The notes under the pieces were generated by a model. It saw only the letters and a program-made list of their open reading frames with translations, had not been told where the DNA came from and made no database searches. From Actinomycetes bacterium (GTDB taxonomy: Bacteria; Actinomycetota; Actinomycetes; Mycobacteriales; Mycobacteriaceae), in NCBI GenBank assembly GCA_029780675.1, contig JAKOYE010000190.1, positions 1-52,579 on the forward strand: 52,579 bases of DNA, read 5' to 3'. The position numbers were made by a program, and so were the translations under genes. Position 1 is the first letter of the stretch; the number at the start of each line of letters is the position of its first letter. This document shows positions 39,578-49,285 of this stretch, one piece after another.

Positions 39578-40351
39578 ATGCATCTGCCTTGGCGCGGTCC
39601 GGCGAACCCTCCCATCGAGGTCGACCAGCTTCCGATATTCCGTGGTCTGCGGCCCCGGAAGAAGTGGCGCTACCTGGGTGTTTACGGCCCGGACGCGCAG
39701 ATGTGCGTCGGCGTCGCCCGAATCGGCATCGCCTACCAGGCGTTCTGGGCGGTGCACAACCGCACCACCGACGCGTTCCGGGAACGGTCGGCGCTGTGGC
39801 CGATCGTCCACTTCGACGAGAACTCGGCCCGGTTCGACGGGGTGGACGTCAGCTATGTGCCGGCCGGCGATCCGGTCGAAGTGGTGTCCCGGCACGGCAA
39901 CCACCCGATCTGGACCCGCAAGACCCCCGTCCGGGTCACCGGCACCATCGACGGCATCGCCATCGACTCCCCCGGCCTGGTCGACGAGTCGGCCGGACAC
40001 CACGACCGGGTGACCACATGGTCGTGGAGTGCGGGCTGCGGCACCTCCGACACCGGCGCCGCGATCGTCTGGAATCTTGTTGACGGGGTGCATGATTCGC
40101 CGAACGATTCCGAACGGACCGTCTGGGTGGACGGCGTCCCGCGGGAGGTCGGCCCGGTCGAGTTCGCCGAAGATCTCTCCCGGGTCGGCGATCTGGAGTT
40201 CCACGCCGAGGCGGAACGCGCCCGCCACGACCGGCTACTGCTGATCGACAGCAAGTACCGCCAGCCGTTCGGCACGTTCACCGGTTCGATCGCGGGCATC
40301 ACGCTCCGCGACGGCTACGGGGTGATGGAGCACCACGACGTCCGGTGGTAA
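39578..40351 (+). CDS. DUF2804-family protein
   Basis: 257 residues. Recognised by WRYLGVYGPDAQMCVGVARIG, VTTWSWSAGCG and the DSKYRQPFGTFTGSIAGI end. DUF2804 proteins have a lipocalin-like beta structure and no proven function. No signal peptide. The ATG at 39578 has only a weak purine stretch upstream. It stands between PhyH (divergent) and dpp (same strand, ~90 bp). Confidence 0.8.
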   Translation: MHLPWRGPANPPIEVDQLPIFRGLRPRKKWRYLGVYGPDAQMCVGVARIGIAYQAFWAVHNRTTDAFRERSALWPIVHFDENSARFDGVDVSYVPAGDPVEVVSRHGNHPIWTRKTPVRVTGTIDGIAIDSPGLVDESAGHHDRVTTWSWSAGCGTSDTGAAIVWNLVDGVHDSPNDSERTVWVDGVPREVGPVEFAEDLSRVGDLEFHAEAERARHDRLLLIDSKYRQPFGTFTGSIAGITLRDGYGVMEHHDVRW

Positions 40352-40439
40352 CGGGCACCGCCGTTATGACCTCCCAAAACAGCCGATGTGTGTCATCGTT
40401 GTGTCCTCCGCTCGCGAAGGGCCTCGCGAAAAAGGCACG

Positions 40440-42113
40440 GTGAGCACTCGCTATCGGGAAGGCCGACCCACCTTGCCAGGACCCACGACCCTGCGGCGCC
40501 GTACTTCGCTGGCGTCCGTCTTCGGGATCCTGATCCTGGTGGCCGCGACCCTCTCGGGGTGCGCCTCGGCACCGCCGACCCCGCCCGGCATGTTCAGCTT
40601 CTATCTCGGCGAACCCCAACGACCGCTGGTCCCGGGCAACACCACCGAGTCGGAGGGCTCGAAGATCATCAGCGCGGTGTGGACGCCGCTGGTGACCTTC
40701 GATGTGAAGAGCCGCGCCGTCACCTACGACGGGGCGGCCCAATCGGTCACCTCGGCCGACAACGTGCGCTGGACCATCAAGCTCAAACCGGGCTGGACCT
40801 TCCACGACGGCACCCCGGTGACCGCCGAGTCCTACGTGAAGGCATGGAATTACACCGCGCTGAGCACCAATGCCCAGGGCGGGTCGTACTTCTTTTCCAA
40901 CATCGCCGGCTATGACGCCCTGCAGGCTGAGGACGGCGGGAAGCCGGCGGCCACCCGGATGTCCGGACTGCATGCGGCCGATCCCACCACCATCGAGGTC
41001 ACCCTGTCCGCCCCGTTCGCCATCTACCCGGTGACCCTGGGCTACAGCGCCTTCGACCCGCTGCCCGAGTTCTTCTACACCGACCCGGTGGCGTTCGGGA
41101 AGAAGCCGGTCGGCCAGGGCCCGTTCCAGTCCGCCACCGAATGGGTGCCCGGCCATGGCATGACGCTGACCCGGTACGACGACTACGCGGGTAAGGACAA
41201 GGCGAAGTCCCGCGGCGTCGTCATGCGGATGTACACCGAACTCTCCACCGGCTACACCGACGTCCTGGCCGGGAATCTGGACATCCTCAAGAATCTCCCC
41301 CCCGACGCCTATGCCAGCGCCAAGGACGTCTTCAAGGATCGCTACCTGGGCCAGCCCAGCCCGGACATCACCACACTCGGCTTCCCGATGTACGACCCGC
41401 GTTACTCCGACGTACGGGTCCGGCGCGCGCTGTCCATGGCGATCGACCGGGAGGCCATCGTCGACGCGATCTTCCTGGGCACCCGGGTGGCGGCCGACTC
41501 GTTCGCCCCGCCCACTGTCGTCGGCTACCGCGAGAACGCCTGTGGGCAGTGGTGCGAGTACCGGCCCGACGAGGCCAAAAGGTTGCTCGCCGAGGCGAAT
41601 TTCGACACCAGCCAACCCGTCGAGATCTGGTTCAACGCCGGCGCCGGGCACGACGGCTGGATGACGGCCGTGGGCAACATGTTCCGCAAGATCGGCCTGA
41701 CCTACCGACTGCGCGGCAACCTCCAGTTCAACGAGTTCCTGTCCAAGCGTGACGCCAAGGAGATGACCGGGCCGTTCCGGCTGGCCTGGATCATGGACTA
41801 CCCCTCGATCGAGAACTTCCTGGCCACCCAGTACGCCACCGCGGCACTGCCGCCGGCCGGGTCCAACACCACCTTCTACAGCAACCCGGCGTTCGATGCG
41901 GCCCTCGCGGCCGGAAACCGCGCGCGGGACATCGCCGACGCCAACAAGGCCTACCAGCGCGCCGAGGACATCCTCGTCAACGACCTGCCGGGCGCGCCGA
42001 TCTTCTACGGTATGGACCAGACGGTCTGGGGCAAGCGGGTGTCGAACGTGCACTACGACATCCGCAACGACGTCGTCCTGGAAGACGTGATCGTCGACGG
42101 GCAGGCGGTGTGA
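40440..42113 (+). CDS. dppA: Dipeptide/heme-type ABC transporter substrate-binding lipoprotein
   Basis: 557 residues from the chosen GTG. Lipoprotein signal LASVFGILILVAATLSGC (lipobox LSGC), then a family-5 solute-binding fold: PLVPGNTTESEGSKIISAVWTPL, WTIKLKPGWTFHDGTPVTAESY and ALSMAIDREAIVDAIF. GTG 40440 has AAGG nearby; ATG 40386 would add 18 residues without support, and TTG 40474 is also possible. Together with the next three genes it equals M. tuberculosis dppABCD (Rv3666c-Rv3663c), which imports peptides and has been linked to heme uptake. dppB starts after 15 bp. Confidence 0.92.
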   Translation: MSTRYREGRPTLPGPTTLRRRTSLASVFGILILVAATLSGCASAPPTPPGMFSFYLGEPQRPLVPGNTTESEGSKIISAVWTPLVTFDVKSRAVTYDGAAQSVTSADNVRWTIKLKPGWTFHDGTPVTAESYVKAWNYTALSTNAQGGSYFFSNIAGYDALQAEDGGKPAATRMSGLHAADPTTIEVTLSAPFAIYPVTLGYSAFDPLPEFFYTDPVAFGKKPVGQGPFQSATEWVPGHGMTLTRYDDYAGKDKAKSRGVVMRMYTELSTGYTDVLAGNLDILKNLPPDAYASAKDVFKDRYLGQPSPDITTLGFPMYDPRYSDVRVRRALSMAIDREAIVDAIFLGTRVAADSFAPPTVVGYRENACGQWCEYRPDEAKRLLAEANFDTSQPVEIWFNAGAGHDGWMTAVGNMFRKIGLTYRLRGNLQFNEFLSKRDAKEMTGPFRLAWIMDYPSIENFLATQYATAALPPAGSNTTFYSNPAFDAALAAGNRARDIADANKAYQRAEDILVNDLPGAPIFYGMDQTVWGKRVSNVHYDIRNDVVLEDVIVDGQAV

Positions 42114-42128
42114 TCCGGTGATCGACCG

Positions 42129-43052
42129 ATGACCCGCTTCGTCCTCCGGCGGCTGCTGCTGACCATCCCGGTGCTCATCGGCGCATCCCTGCTGATCTAT
42201 GCGATGGTCTACGCCCTGCCCGGCGATCCGGTCCGGGCCCTGGCCGGCGACCGGCCGCTCAGCCCGGCGGTGCAGGCGCAGATCCGCGCCGAGTTCAACC
42301 TCGACGATCCGTTCCCGGTGCAGTACGCCAAATACATCTGGGGTCTGCTGCACGGTGACTTCGGGCAGGACTTCTCCGGCCGACCGGTGCTGGAGATCAT
42401 CGGCCAACGGCTTCCGGTGACGGTGAAGTTGACCATCGTGGCGGTGTTCTTCGAGGCGCTGTTCGGCATCGCCGCGGGGATCCTGGCGTCACTGCGCCGA
42501 AACTCGTTCTTCGACAACCTGGTCCTGATCTCGACAACCCTGCTGGTGTCGATCCCGGTGTTCGTCCTGGGCTTCCTGGCCCAGTTCGTCTTCGGTTTCA
42601 AGCTGGGCTGGTTTCCCATCGCGGGGGTGGCCGACGGCTGGGTGAGTTACCTGCTGCCCGGCCTGGTGCTGGCCTCGCTGTCGATGGCCTATGTCGCGCG
42701 GTTGACCAGAACCGCGATGCTGGAGGCGTTCTCGGCCGACTACATCCGCACCGCACGGGCCAAGGGCGTCGGCCGATCCCGCATCGTCATGCGGCACGCC
42801 TTCCGTAACAGTCTGATTCCGGTGGTCACCTTCATCGGCGCCGACATCGGTTCGCTGCTGGGCGGGGCGATCGTCACCGAGTCGGTCTTCAACCTCCCGG
42901 GCCTGGGGCGGGCCATCTTCGACGCGGTGCGCTCGCAGCAGGGCCCGGTCGTCGTCGGCATCGTCACCCTGATGGTGTTCTTCTACATCTTCTTCAACCT
43001 GGTCGTGGACGTGCTGTATGCAGTGATCGATCCGAGGATCCGCTATGACTGA
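42129..43052 (+). CDS. dppB: ABC transporter permease DppB
   Basis: 307 residues, six helices. DppB-type N-terminal line VLRRLLLTIPVLIGASLLIYAMVYALPGDP; ATPase-coupling EAA loop at ADYIRTARAKGVGRSRIVMRHAFRNSLIPV. ATG 15 bp after dppA. Its end overlaps the start of dppC by 8 bp. Confidence 0.95.
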   Translation: MTRFVLRRLLLTIPVLIGASLLIYAMVYALPGDPVRALAGDRPLSPAVQAQIRAEFNLDDPFPVQYAKYIWGLLHGDFGQDFSGRPVLEIIGQRLPVTVKLTIVAVFFEALFGIAAGILASLRRNSFFDNLVLISTTLLVSIPVFVLGFLAQFVFGFKLGWFPIAGVADGWVSYLLPGLVLASLSMAYVARLTRTAMLEAFSADYIRTARAKGVGRSRIVMRHAFRNSLIPVVTFIGADIGSLLGGAIVTESVFNLPGLGRAIFDAVRSQQGPVVVGIVTLMVFFYIFFNLVVDVLYAVIDPRIRYD

Positions 43053-43932
43053 ACCGGCAGGGGTGGAGGCCGAGGAGCTCGTCGGCCAGTCCAGCGTCTG
43101 GGCCGACGCGTGGAAGTACCTGCGCACCAACCCGTTGTTCCTGATCGGGCTGACGGTGATGGTCGTCATGGTCGCGATGGCGCTGTTCCCGTCGGTGTTC
43201 GCCCTCGGCGCGGACCCCACCGACTGCGACCTGTCGATGTCGCGCCGGCCGCCGAGTGCCGAGCACTGGTTCGGAATGGACCTGCAGGGCTGCGACTACT
43301 ACGCCAACGTCATCTACGGCGCCCGGACATCGGTGGCGATCGGGGTGCTGACCGTCATCGGGGTGCTCGTCATCGGCGTCCTCGTTGGATCACTCGCCGG
43401 GTACTTCGGCGGCTGGGCGGATACGGTGCTGGCCCGCATCACCGACGTCTTCTTCGGTATCCCACTGTTCCTCGGGGCCCTGGTCCTGCTGACGGTGTCC
43501 GCGCAGCGATCGGTGTGGACGGTGTCTCTGGCACTGGTGGTGTTCGGCTGGATGACGGCCATGCGACTGGTCCGTTCGTCGGTGGTGTCGATCCGCGGTG
43601 CAGACTACGTGCTGGCCGCCCAGGCGCTGGGCGCATCCTCGGGCCGGATTCTGGTCCGGCACATCCTGCCCAATGCACTTGCCCCGGTGCTGATCTACGC
43701 GACGATCGCGGTGGGCACCTTCATCTCCGCGGAGGCCGCGCTGACCTATCTCGGCATCGGGCTGCAGGCGCCGGAGATCTCCTGGGGCCTGCAGATCAAC
43801 GTCGCGCAGTCGCTGATCGGCAGTTCACCTCACCTGCTGTTCTTCCCCGCCCTGTTCCTGTCGGTCACCGTCCTGGGTTTCATCCTGCTCGGCGACGCCC
43901 TGCGCGACGCCCTCGACCCGAAGCGGCGGTAA
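43045..43932 (+). CDS. dppC: ABC transporter permease DppC
   Basis: 295 residues with an N-terminal cytoplasmic stretch and six helices. DppC/OppC signs are GMDLQGCDYYANVIYGARTSV, and the EAA loop GADYVLAAQALGASSGRILVRHILPNALAPV. The ATG lies within the last codons of dppB (8 bp overlap), and dppD follows after 3 bp. Confidence 0.95.
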   Translation: MTEPAGVEAEELVGQSSVWADAWKYLRTNPLFLIGLTVMVVMVAMALFPSVFALGADPTDCDLSMSRRPPSAEHWFGMDLQGCDYYANVIYGARTSVAIGVLTVIGVLVIGVLVGSLAGYFGGWADTVLARITDVFFGIPLFLGALVLLTVSAQRSVWTVSLALVVFGWMTAMRLVRSSVVSIRGADYVLAAQALGASSGRILVRHILPNALAPVLIYATIAVGTFISAEAALTYLGIGLQAPEISWGLQINVAQSLIGSSPHLLFFPALFLSVTVLGFILLGDALRDALDPKRR

Positions 43933-43935
43933 CCG

Positions 43936-45603
43936 ATGTCCGAATCGCCTCCGCAGTCGCTGCTCCAGATCACCGGCCTGCACATCGAGTTCTCGGTCGA
44001 CAAGAAGTGGATTCCCGCCGTGCGCGGGATCGACCTGACGTTGGGCCAGGGTGAGGTGCTGGCACTGGTCGGCGAATCCGGTTCGGGAAAGTCGACGTTG
44101 GCGATGGCTGTTCCCGGTCTGCTGGCCGCCAACGCCCGGGTGTCCGGCAGCATCCGACTGGCCGGCATCGAACTGGCCAACGCCGACGAGAAGACGCTGA
44201 CCGGGGTTCGCGGCGATGACGTCGGCGTGGTGTTCCAGGAGCCGATGACGGCCTTCAACCCCGTCTACACCATCGGCTGGCAGATCGTGGAAGCCATTCG
44301 GGCGCATCGTGATGTGACCGCCGAGCAGGCGCGGGAGCGCGCCGTCGAGTTGCTGGAACTCGTGGACATGCCCGACCCCGCCACGCGGGTGGACTACTAC
44401 CCGCACCAACTCTCCGGCGGCCAGCGGCAGCGCGCGATGATCGCCCAGGCCCTGGCCTGCGACCCGAAACTGTTGATCGCCGACGAGCCGACGACCGCAC
44501 TCGACGTCACCGTCCAGGCCGAGATCCTCGACCTGATCCGCGATCTGAGGTCCCGGGTGGACGCCGCCATTCTGCTGATCACCCACGACATGGGTGTCGT
44601 CGCCGACCTGGCGGACCGGATCATGGTGATGAAGGACGGTGTCGTCGTCGAATCCGCTACGGCGGCTGCGCTGTTCGCCGATCCGCAGCACCCGTACACA
44701 CAGTCGTTGCTGAAGGCCGTCCCGCACCTGGGGGCCGGGCGGATCGAGGTCTCCGACGTCGAACCCCCGGACCCGCAGCCACAAATGCCCGAGCCCGCGC
44801 TGTCGTTCCGGGAGGCGACGATCGAGTTCAAGTCCGGACCCAAGAGCACCTTCCGGGCCGTCGACGGGGTGACCCTCGATGTCGGGCCCGGCGAGGTCGT
44901 CGGACTGGTCGGCGAATCCGGTTCGGGCAAGTCGACGTTGGGCAAAGCCGCCATCGGCCTGGTGAAACTGACCTCCGGGTCGGTGTCGCTGGCCGGCACG
45001 AATATCACCCGCCTGTCCCAACGCGGACTCCGGGAGCCGCGCAAGAAGATCGGCGTGGTGTTCCAAGATCCGGGCTCCTCGCTCAATCCGCGCTGGCCGA
45101 TCGGGCAGGCGATCGCCGAACCGTTGGCCTTGCATACCTCGCTGTCCAAGGAGGCCCGGCAGGCCCGGGTCGAGGAACTGCTGGATCGGGTGGATCTGTC
45201 CCGCACACTGCGCAACCGCTATCCGCACCAGCTTTCCGGCGGCCAGCGTCAACGCGTCGGGATCGCCCGGGCGCTGGCGCTGGAACCGGCACTGGTGATC
45301 GCCGACGAACCGACCTCCGCGCTGGACGTCTCGGTGCAGGCCAAGGTGCTGCGGTTGCTCCGTGAGTTGCAGGCCGAGCAGGGTTTCGCCTGCCTTTTCA
45401 TCAGCCACGATCTGGCCGTCATCGAGGAACTCTCCGACCGGATCGCCGTGATGAAGTCCGGCAGGCTGGTGGAATCCGGGCCGGCGGAGCAGGTTCTGCG
45501 CCGCCCCGCCGAGGACTACACCGCCCGGCTCATCGCCGCCGTGCCGGTGCCGGATCCGGACGAGCAGGCCCGCCGCAGGGAGTTACGGCTGGCCGAGGCG
45601 TGA
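43936..45603 (+). CDS. dppD: Dual-domain ABC transporter ATPase DppD
   Basis: 555 residues with two complete ABC domains in one chain (DppD-DppF fused). Walker [10 protein letters not shown] appears twice (residues ~48 and ~327), signature LSGGQRQR twice, and Walker [13 protein letters not shown] and [12 protein letters not shown]. Each half ends in a DppD-type cap ([10 protein letters not shown] in the first). It powers DppBC. The last 74 bp overlap the convergent FAD monooxygenase gene. Confidence 0.96.
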   Translation: MSESPPQSLLQITGLHIEFSVDKKWIPAVRGIDLTLGQGEVLALVGESGSGKSTLAMAVPGLLAANARVSGSIRLAGIELANADEKTLTGVRGDDVGVVFQEPMTAFNPVYTIGWQIVEAIRAHRDVTAEQARERAVELLELVDMPDPATRVDYYPHQLSGGQRQRAMIAQALACDPKLLIADEPTTALDVTVQAEILDLIRDLRSRVDAAILLITHDMGVVADLADRIMVMKDGVVVESATAAALFADPQHPYTQSLLKAVPHLGAGRIEVSDVEPPDPQPQMPEPALSFREATIEFKSGPKSTFRAVDGVTLDVGPGEVVGLVGESGSGKSTLGKAAIGLVKLTSGSVSLAGTNITRLSQRGLREPRKKIGVVFQDPGSSLNPRWPIGQAIAEPLALHTSLSKEARQARVEELLDRVDLSRTLRNRYPHQLSGGQRQRVGIARALALEPALVIADEPTSALDVSVQAKVLRLLRELQAEQGFACLFISHDLAVIEELSDRIAVMKSGRLVESGPAEQVLRRPAEDYTARLIAAVPVPDPDEQARRRELRLAEA

Positions 45604-47113
45604 CCGCCGGAAGGAACCCCACCACGGACGCCACCCCGCGACCGGCGACCAACACCGTCCGGTCCGGGCGCACCACCGCGGCGGTGGCCCGACCCGACCG
45701 CAGCCACCGCGCCAACGCCGAGCCCGGCTCGGCGGGGATGAGCACGGCGCCACAGGAGCTGATCTCCGCGCGCTGAGCCGGGTCGACGGAGCCGGCACTG
45801 ATCACCGCGAATCGCCGGCCGACCACTTCGTCAAGCCGTTTGCCCTCAGCGAGAACGACATTCGGACACAATCTGCCCGCCAGGGGTCGGATGCCAGGCG
45901 GCTTCACCACCAGCTGGCCGCAGCGCAATGCCGGCGTCGTGCTGTCGACGATCTTCGCCCGGACACCGGGAATCAGATGCAGACGAGGTACCACCAGCCG
46001 ACGCAGCAGATCACCGATCCGACCGCCGGCGGTCATCGCGGCACCCACGGCGAGGGCGAACCGGATCATGTACCGCGCGTGCGGTTTCCGCTCACACTCG
46101 TAGGTGTCGAGGACGCTCTGCGGCAGCCATCCGTTGATCACCCCGGCGAGCTTCCAGGACAGGTTCGCCGCATCCCGCAGTCCCGCGCAGAGGCCCTGGC
46201 CGATGAAGGGCGGGGTCAGGTGGGCGGCGTCGCCGAGAAGGAACATGCCGCCGCGGCGCCAACGATCGGCGACCTGCGCCCGGAAGGTGTACTCGGCGAC
46301 CCGCAACACCGTGAGCCGTTCTGCGGCAACGCCCTCCACCCAGGGCCTGATCAGCGGATACAACGCGGAGAGGGCGCGGTAGTCCGCGGCGGTCTCGCCG
46401 GGAAGCAACCGGAACTCCCAGCGGTAGCGTTCCGCGCCGATCCGCATGTAGGTGGCGGCCCGGTGCGGGTCGCACACCTGGTGGACGCCGTCCCACTGGT
46501 TCAGTTCCGCGTCAGTGGCCACATCGACCACCAGCCACCGCTGCTGGAACCTGAGGTCTTCCATCGACGCACCGATGGCGGAGCGGACCAGGCTGTTGGC
46601 GCCGTCGCAGCCGAGGACGAAACGCGCCTCCACCCGGCGCTCCTCGCCGGTGACGCGGTCGGTGAACGTCACCCGGCTCCGCCCGGCCCCGACCGGGACG
46701 ACCTCGGTGACCTCGGTATTGGTCCGCAGCACCGCGCGCGGGTGGCTCTTCAGGTTCGACCGAAGCAGTCTTTCGAACTCGGGTTGATCGAACATACTGG
46801 CCTGCGGGTAGCCATTGGTGCTCTCGGCGCAGGCACGGTCGAACTGCGCCATCACCCTGAGCTCGGGATCACGGAACTGCAGGCCCGCGGCGGGCCGTGA
46901 GATCGCCGCGAACTCGTTCCCGACGCCCAGGCCGGCGATCAGCCGGAAGACCTCGTCATCGAGGTGGACGGCCCGCGGCTGGGCGTAGACGTCGGGCCAC
47001 CGGTCCAGAAGCAGGCAGTCCACACCGTCCTGGGCGAGCAGCGTGGCGGCGGTGACTCCGGTCGGTCCGGCGCCGACGATCACCACGGGGATGATGTCGG
47101 GGACGGCGGTCAC
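45530..47113 (-). CDS. MhpA-type FAD-dependent aromatic monooxygenase
   Basis: 527 residues, class A flavin hydroxylase. FAD motifs are VIVGAGPTGVTAATLLAQDG (GxGxxG), GCDGANSLVRSAIG (DG) and FLLGDAAHLTPPFIGQGLCAG (GD). Similar to 3-(3-hydroxyphenyl)propionate hydroxylase and relatives, which hydroxylate a phenol ring to a catechol. Third gene of the operon VOC dioxygenase-FAH-monooxygenase; ATG overlaps the FAH stop by 4 bp. The C-terminal ~30 residues (Pro/Arg-rich) are opposite dppD and are probably a late-stop extension. Confidence 0.88.
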   Translation of the reverse strand: MTAVPDIIPVVIVGAGPTGVTAATLLAQDGVDCLLLDRWPDVYAQPRAVHLDDEVFRLIAGLGVGNEFAAISRPAAGLQFRDPELRVMAQFDRACAESTNGYPQASMFDQPEFERLLRSNLKSHPRAVLRTNTEVTEVVPVGAGRSRVTFTDRVTGEERRVEARFVLGCDGANSLVRSAIGASMEDLRFQQRWLVVDVATDAELNQWDGVHQVCDPHRAATYMRIGAERYRWEFRLLPGETAADYRALSALYPLIRPWVEGVAAERLTVLRVAEYTFRAQVADRWRRGGMFLLGDAAHLTPPFIGQGLCAGLRDAANLSWKLAGVINGWLPQSVLDTYECERKPHARYMIRFALAVGAAMTAGGRIGDLLRRLVVPRLHLIPGVRAKIVDSTTPALRCGQLVVKPPGIRPLAGRLCPNVVLAEGKRLDEVVGRRFAVISAGSVDPAQRAEISSCGAVLIPAEPGSALARWLRSGRATAAVVRPDRTVLVAGRGVASVVGFLPAVTPRPAVTPCGGPARPDPAPARRR

Positions 47114-48048
47114 GCGAACCGCACCCGATTGCGCTGGGTGCCGAGGTCGATCTTGCCGTCGCGGGTGGCCACCGCGGCCTCCACCACGTCACCGTCCCGA
47201 AGGTACCTGGGGCTCTTGGCCTGTCCGGCGAAGAAGAGCTTCCACTTCAGATCGTCGGGCAGCAGCGAGACCACCTTCTGCACCGCCTTGGGCGGGGCGG
47301 ACAGGGCGGTACCGACGGGTGTCCCGGTGAGTACCACGTCACCGGCGCAGAGATCCTGGAATTGGCTGAGCGCCGCCAGAGCCTGCGCGGGCCGGTAGAT
47401 CATGTCGTCGTCCACCGTGCTGTCCTGGCGCAACTCTCCGTTGACCCGGAGCTGGAGCCGGAGGTCGCCGAACCGGGACAGTTCGTCGCGGTCGACCAGC
47501 ACCAGGGCCGGGCCGATCGGGGTGAAGCTCGGGTACGACTTGGCCTCGTAGAACTGGGTTTTCGTCAGCTGCACGTCGCGGGCGGAGACGTCGTTGGTCA
47601 CCACCAGTCCGCAGAGGTAGTCGGCCAGGTTGGCCGTGGTGATGGCGGTGCCGACGGGGATGTCCCGGCCGATCACCAGGCCGATCTCCACCTCGTAGTC
47701 CAGAAGTCTTACGTGGCGGGGTTTGACGATGTCACCGGAGGGTCCGGTGATCGACCCTGATGCCTTGCGGAAGAAGGTGAGCGGAACCTTCTTCGGGTCA
47801 CCGCCGGTGTCGGTGACGTGAGATGCGAAGTTGGTCATCTGGGCCACCAGGCGGCACGGCCGGGTGATCGGCGACAGCAGGTCGAGCGTGGCCACCTCGA
47901 CGGTGTCGGCGCCCACCGCCGCGGCGTCGATCGCAGCCCGATCGGCGAGCAGTTCGGTCGTCGTCGTGGCCGTCGTGTCGATCTTGGCGGCGACGTCGGG
48001 AGTCCCGGCCCACCAGCCGTCGGAGGTGCGGTAGACGGAAACGGTCAT
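47110..48048 (-). CDS. Fumarylacetoacetate hydrolase (FAH) family enzyme
   Basis: 312 residues. The C-terminal FAH domain has the metal-binding DYEVEIGLVIGRDIP, VTNDVSARDVQL and GDVVLTGTPVG. In such an operon it is expected to hydrolyse the meta-cleavage product or its decarboxylated dienol, though FAH enzymes vary. Overlaps both neighbours by 4 bp, so the three genes are translationally coupled. No signal peptide. Confidence 0.88.
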   Translation of the reverse strand: MTVSVYRTSDGWWAGTPDVAAKIDTTATTTTELLADRAAIDAAAVGADTVEVATLDLLSPITRPCRLVAQMTNFASHVTDTGGDPKKVPLTFFRKASGSITGPSGDIVKPRHVRLLDYEVEIGLVIGRDIPVGTAITTANLADYLCGLVVTNDVSARDVQLTKTQFYEAKSYPSFTPIGPALVLVDRDELSRFGDLRLQLRVNGELRQDSTVDDDMIYRPAQALAALSQFQDLCAGDVVLTGTPVGTALSAPPKAVQKVVSLLPDDLKWKLFFAGQAKSPRYLRDGDVVEAAVATRDGKIDLGTQRNRVRFA

Positions 48049-49178
48049 GAGCGTGCCACTTTCAGGAGTCCGCGCAGGCGGGTGAGGTCGAATTCGTTGT
48101 CGTCACGGATCGCGGCGAGCATGGCGCGCAGTTCGCGAACCGATTCCCTTCCGGGGGTCAGCCCGAGGAAGTCTTTGGTGGCCGGCGGACCCCATTGCGC
48201 CAGACCGGAGGCGGTCAGCGGCGCCCAGCCGGGCTCCAGGGTGTTGTCGAACAGGTCCCCGTCGGCGAAGTGCTCGACCAGGAACCCGTCGGGGTCGCGC
48301 CAGTAGTCGAAGATCTGGCTGCCCTGGATGTGCCGGCCGATCCCCCACGAGCGTTGGTATCCCGCCTCCCGCAGGTGTTCACCACCGGCGGCAATGGCAT
48401 CCAGGTCGCACACCTGGTAGGCGGAGTGCACGTACCGGTCCGACGGGCCCAGCACCATCGCGAGTGTGTGGTGGTCGGTGGGCGTCGATCCGCGGTCACA
48501 GCGGACGAAGCTCATCGCCGGTCCACGCTCGCGTTGGCCCGGGTAGTAGAGGAAATCGCTGACGATCAAACCGAAGTGGTCCAGGTACCAGTTGAGCGAC
48601 GTCATATAGGCGGTGCTCTGGAGGACGACGTGGCCGAGCCGCTGCACCCGGGCCGGTTCCCGCGGCGGACGCTGGGTGGCGTTGGTGCGCCGCACCTCGT
48701 GTCCGAAGTTGAAGGTGTGCGGCTGCTGGCCGGGTAGCGCGGGCAATTCGTTCATTCCGGCGACGACGCGGACCGGAATGCCCCGCGGGTCGGTCACACG
48801 CACACCGACTCCCCCGATGCTCTCGGGCAGCCGCTCCACGGTGGCTCCGGTGGCGGTGGCGAGCCGGTCGACGTCGGCGGTGTCCTGGGCGGCGAATGCC
48901 GGCCCCACGAAGCGGGAGCGGGTCCCCTTGCGGATGATCACGCACGACGCACCGGGGTCGGTACCGCGCAGGTGCAGCTGGTCGGCCGTGCGCAGCGAGG
49001 TGGTGAAACCGAATGCCCGGGCGAACGCCTCGGCCCGGTTCAGGTCCGGCTTCTCGAACTCCAGCCAGGCCAGATCGCGGACCTTGATCACCGGGTTCGT
49101 GGACCGTCCGGGGTGTTCGCCGCGCAGTGCGCCCTGCTCACTGTGCAGGTCCTTGTGGACGTCGAGGTGCGGGGTCAT
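48045..49178 (-). CDS. Type I extradiol (VOC-fold) dioxygenase
   Basis: 377 residues, two VOC modules. The C-terminal module has the expected iron ligands: His in LGHVVLQSTAYM, His in DHHTLAMVLG and Glu in DPDGFLVEHFADGD. It opens a catechol ring next to the hydroxyls. GGAGAG before the ATG gives a good RBS. First gene of the operon, divergent from TetR across 107 bp that hold two 22-bp direct repeats. The natural aromatic is unknown. Confidence 0.87.
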   Translation of the reverse strand: MTPHLDVHKDLHSEQGALRGEHPGRSTNPVIKVRDLAWLEFEKPDLNRAEAFARAFGFTTSLRTADQLHLRGTDPGASCVIIRKGTRSRFVGPAFAAQDTADVDRLATATGATVERLPESIGGVGVRVTDPRGIPVRVVAGMNELPALPGQQPHTFNFGHEVRRTNATQRPPREPARVQRLGHVVLQSTAYMTSLNWYLDHFGLIVSDFLYYPGQRERGPAMSFVRCDRGSTPTDHHTLAMVLGPSDRYVHSAYQVCDLDAIAAGGEHLREAGYQRSWGIGRHIQGSQIFDYWRDPDGFLVEHFADGDLFDNTLEPGWAPLTASGLAQWGPPATKDFLGLTPGRESVRELRAMLAAIRDDNEFDLTRLRGLLKVARS

Positions 49179-49196
49179 CAGCTCTCCAAAGGTTGA

Positions 49197-49262
49197 CTGA
49201 CGAAATCATCACTTACGAGCACATCCTCAGTCAAGCACTTCTGACGAAATACTCATTTATGA
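49197..49262. promoter_or_regulatory. Duplicated 22-bp operator-like repeat between TetR and the meta-cleavage operon
   Basis: Copies at 49197-49218 and 49241-49262, 18 of 22 bases identical, both starting CTGACGAAAT. Their 44-bp distance is about four helical turns. They lie between the divergent genes: one near the start of the dioxygenase transcript, one in the -35 area of TetR. Confidence 0.7.
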
Positions 49263-49272
49263 CGGAAACTGT

Positions 49273-49285
49273 TAGCATCTGCGTC
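49273..49285 (+). promoter_or_regulatory. -10 element and leaderless start of the TetR gene
   Basis: TAGCAT (49273-49278), seven bases, ATG 49286. This favours the Met at MADAEPASAS over the upstream Met at 49259, which has no RBS. Confidence 0.5.
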
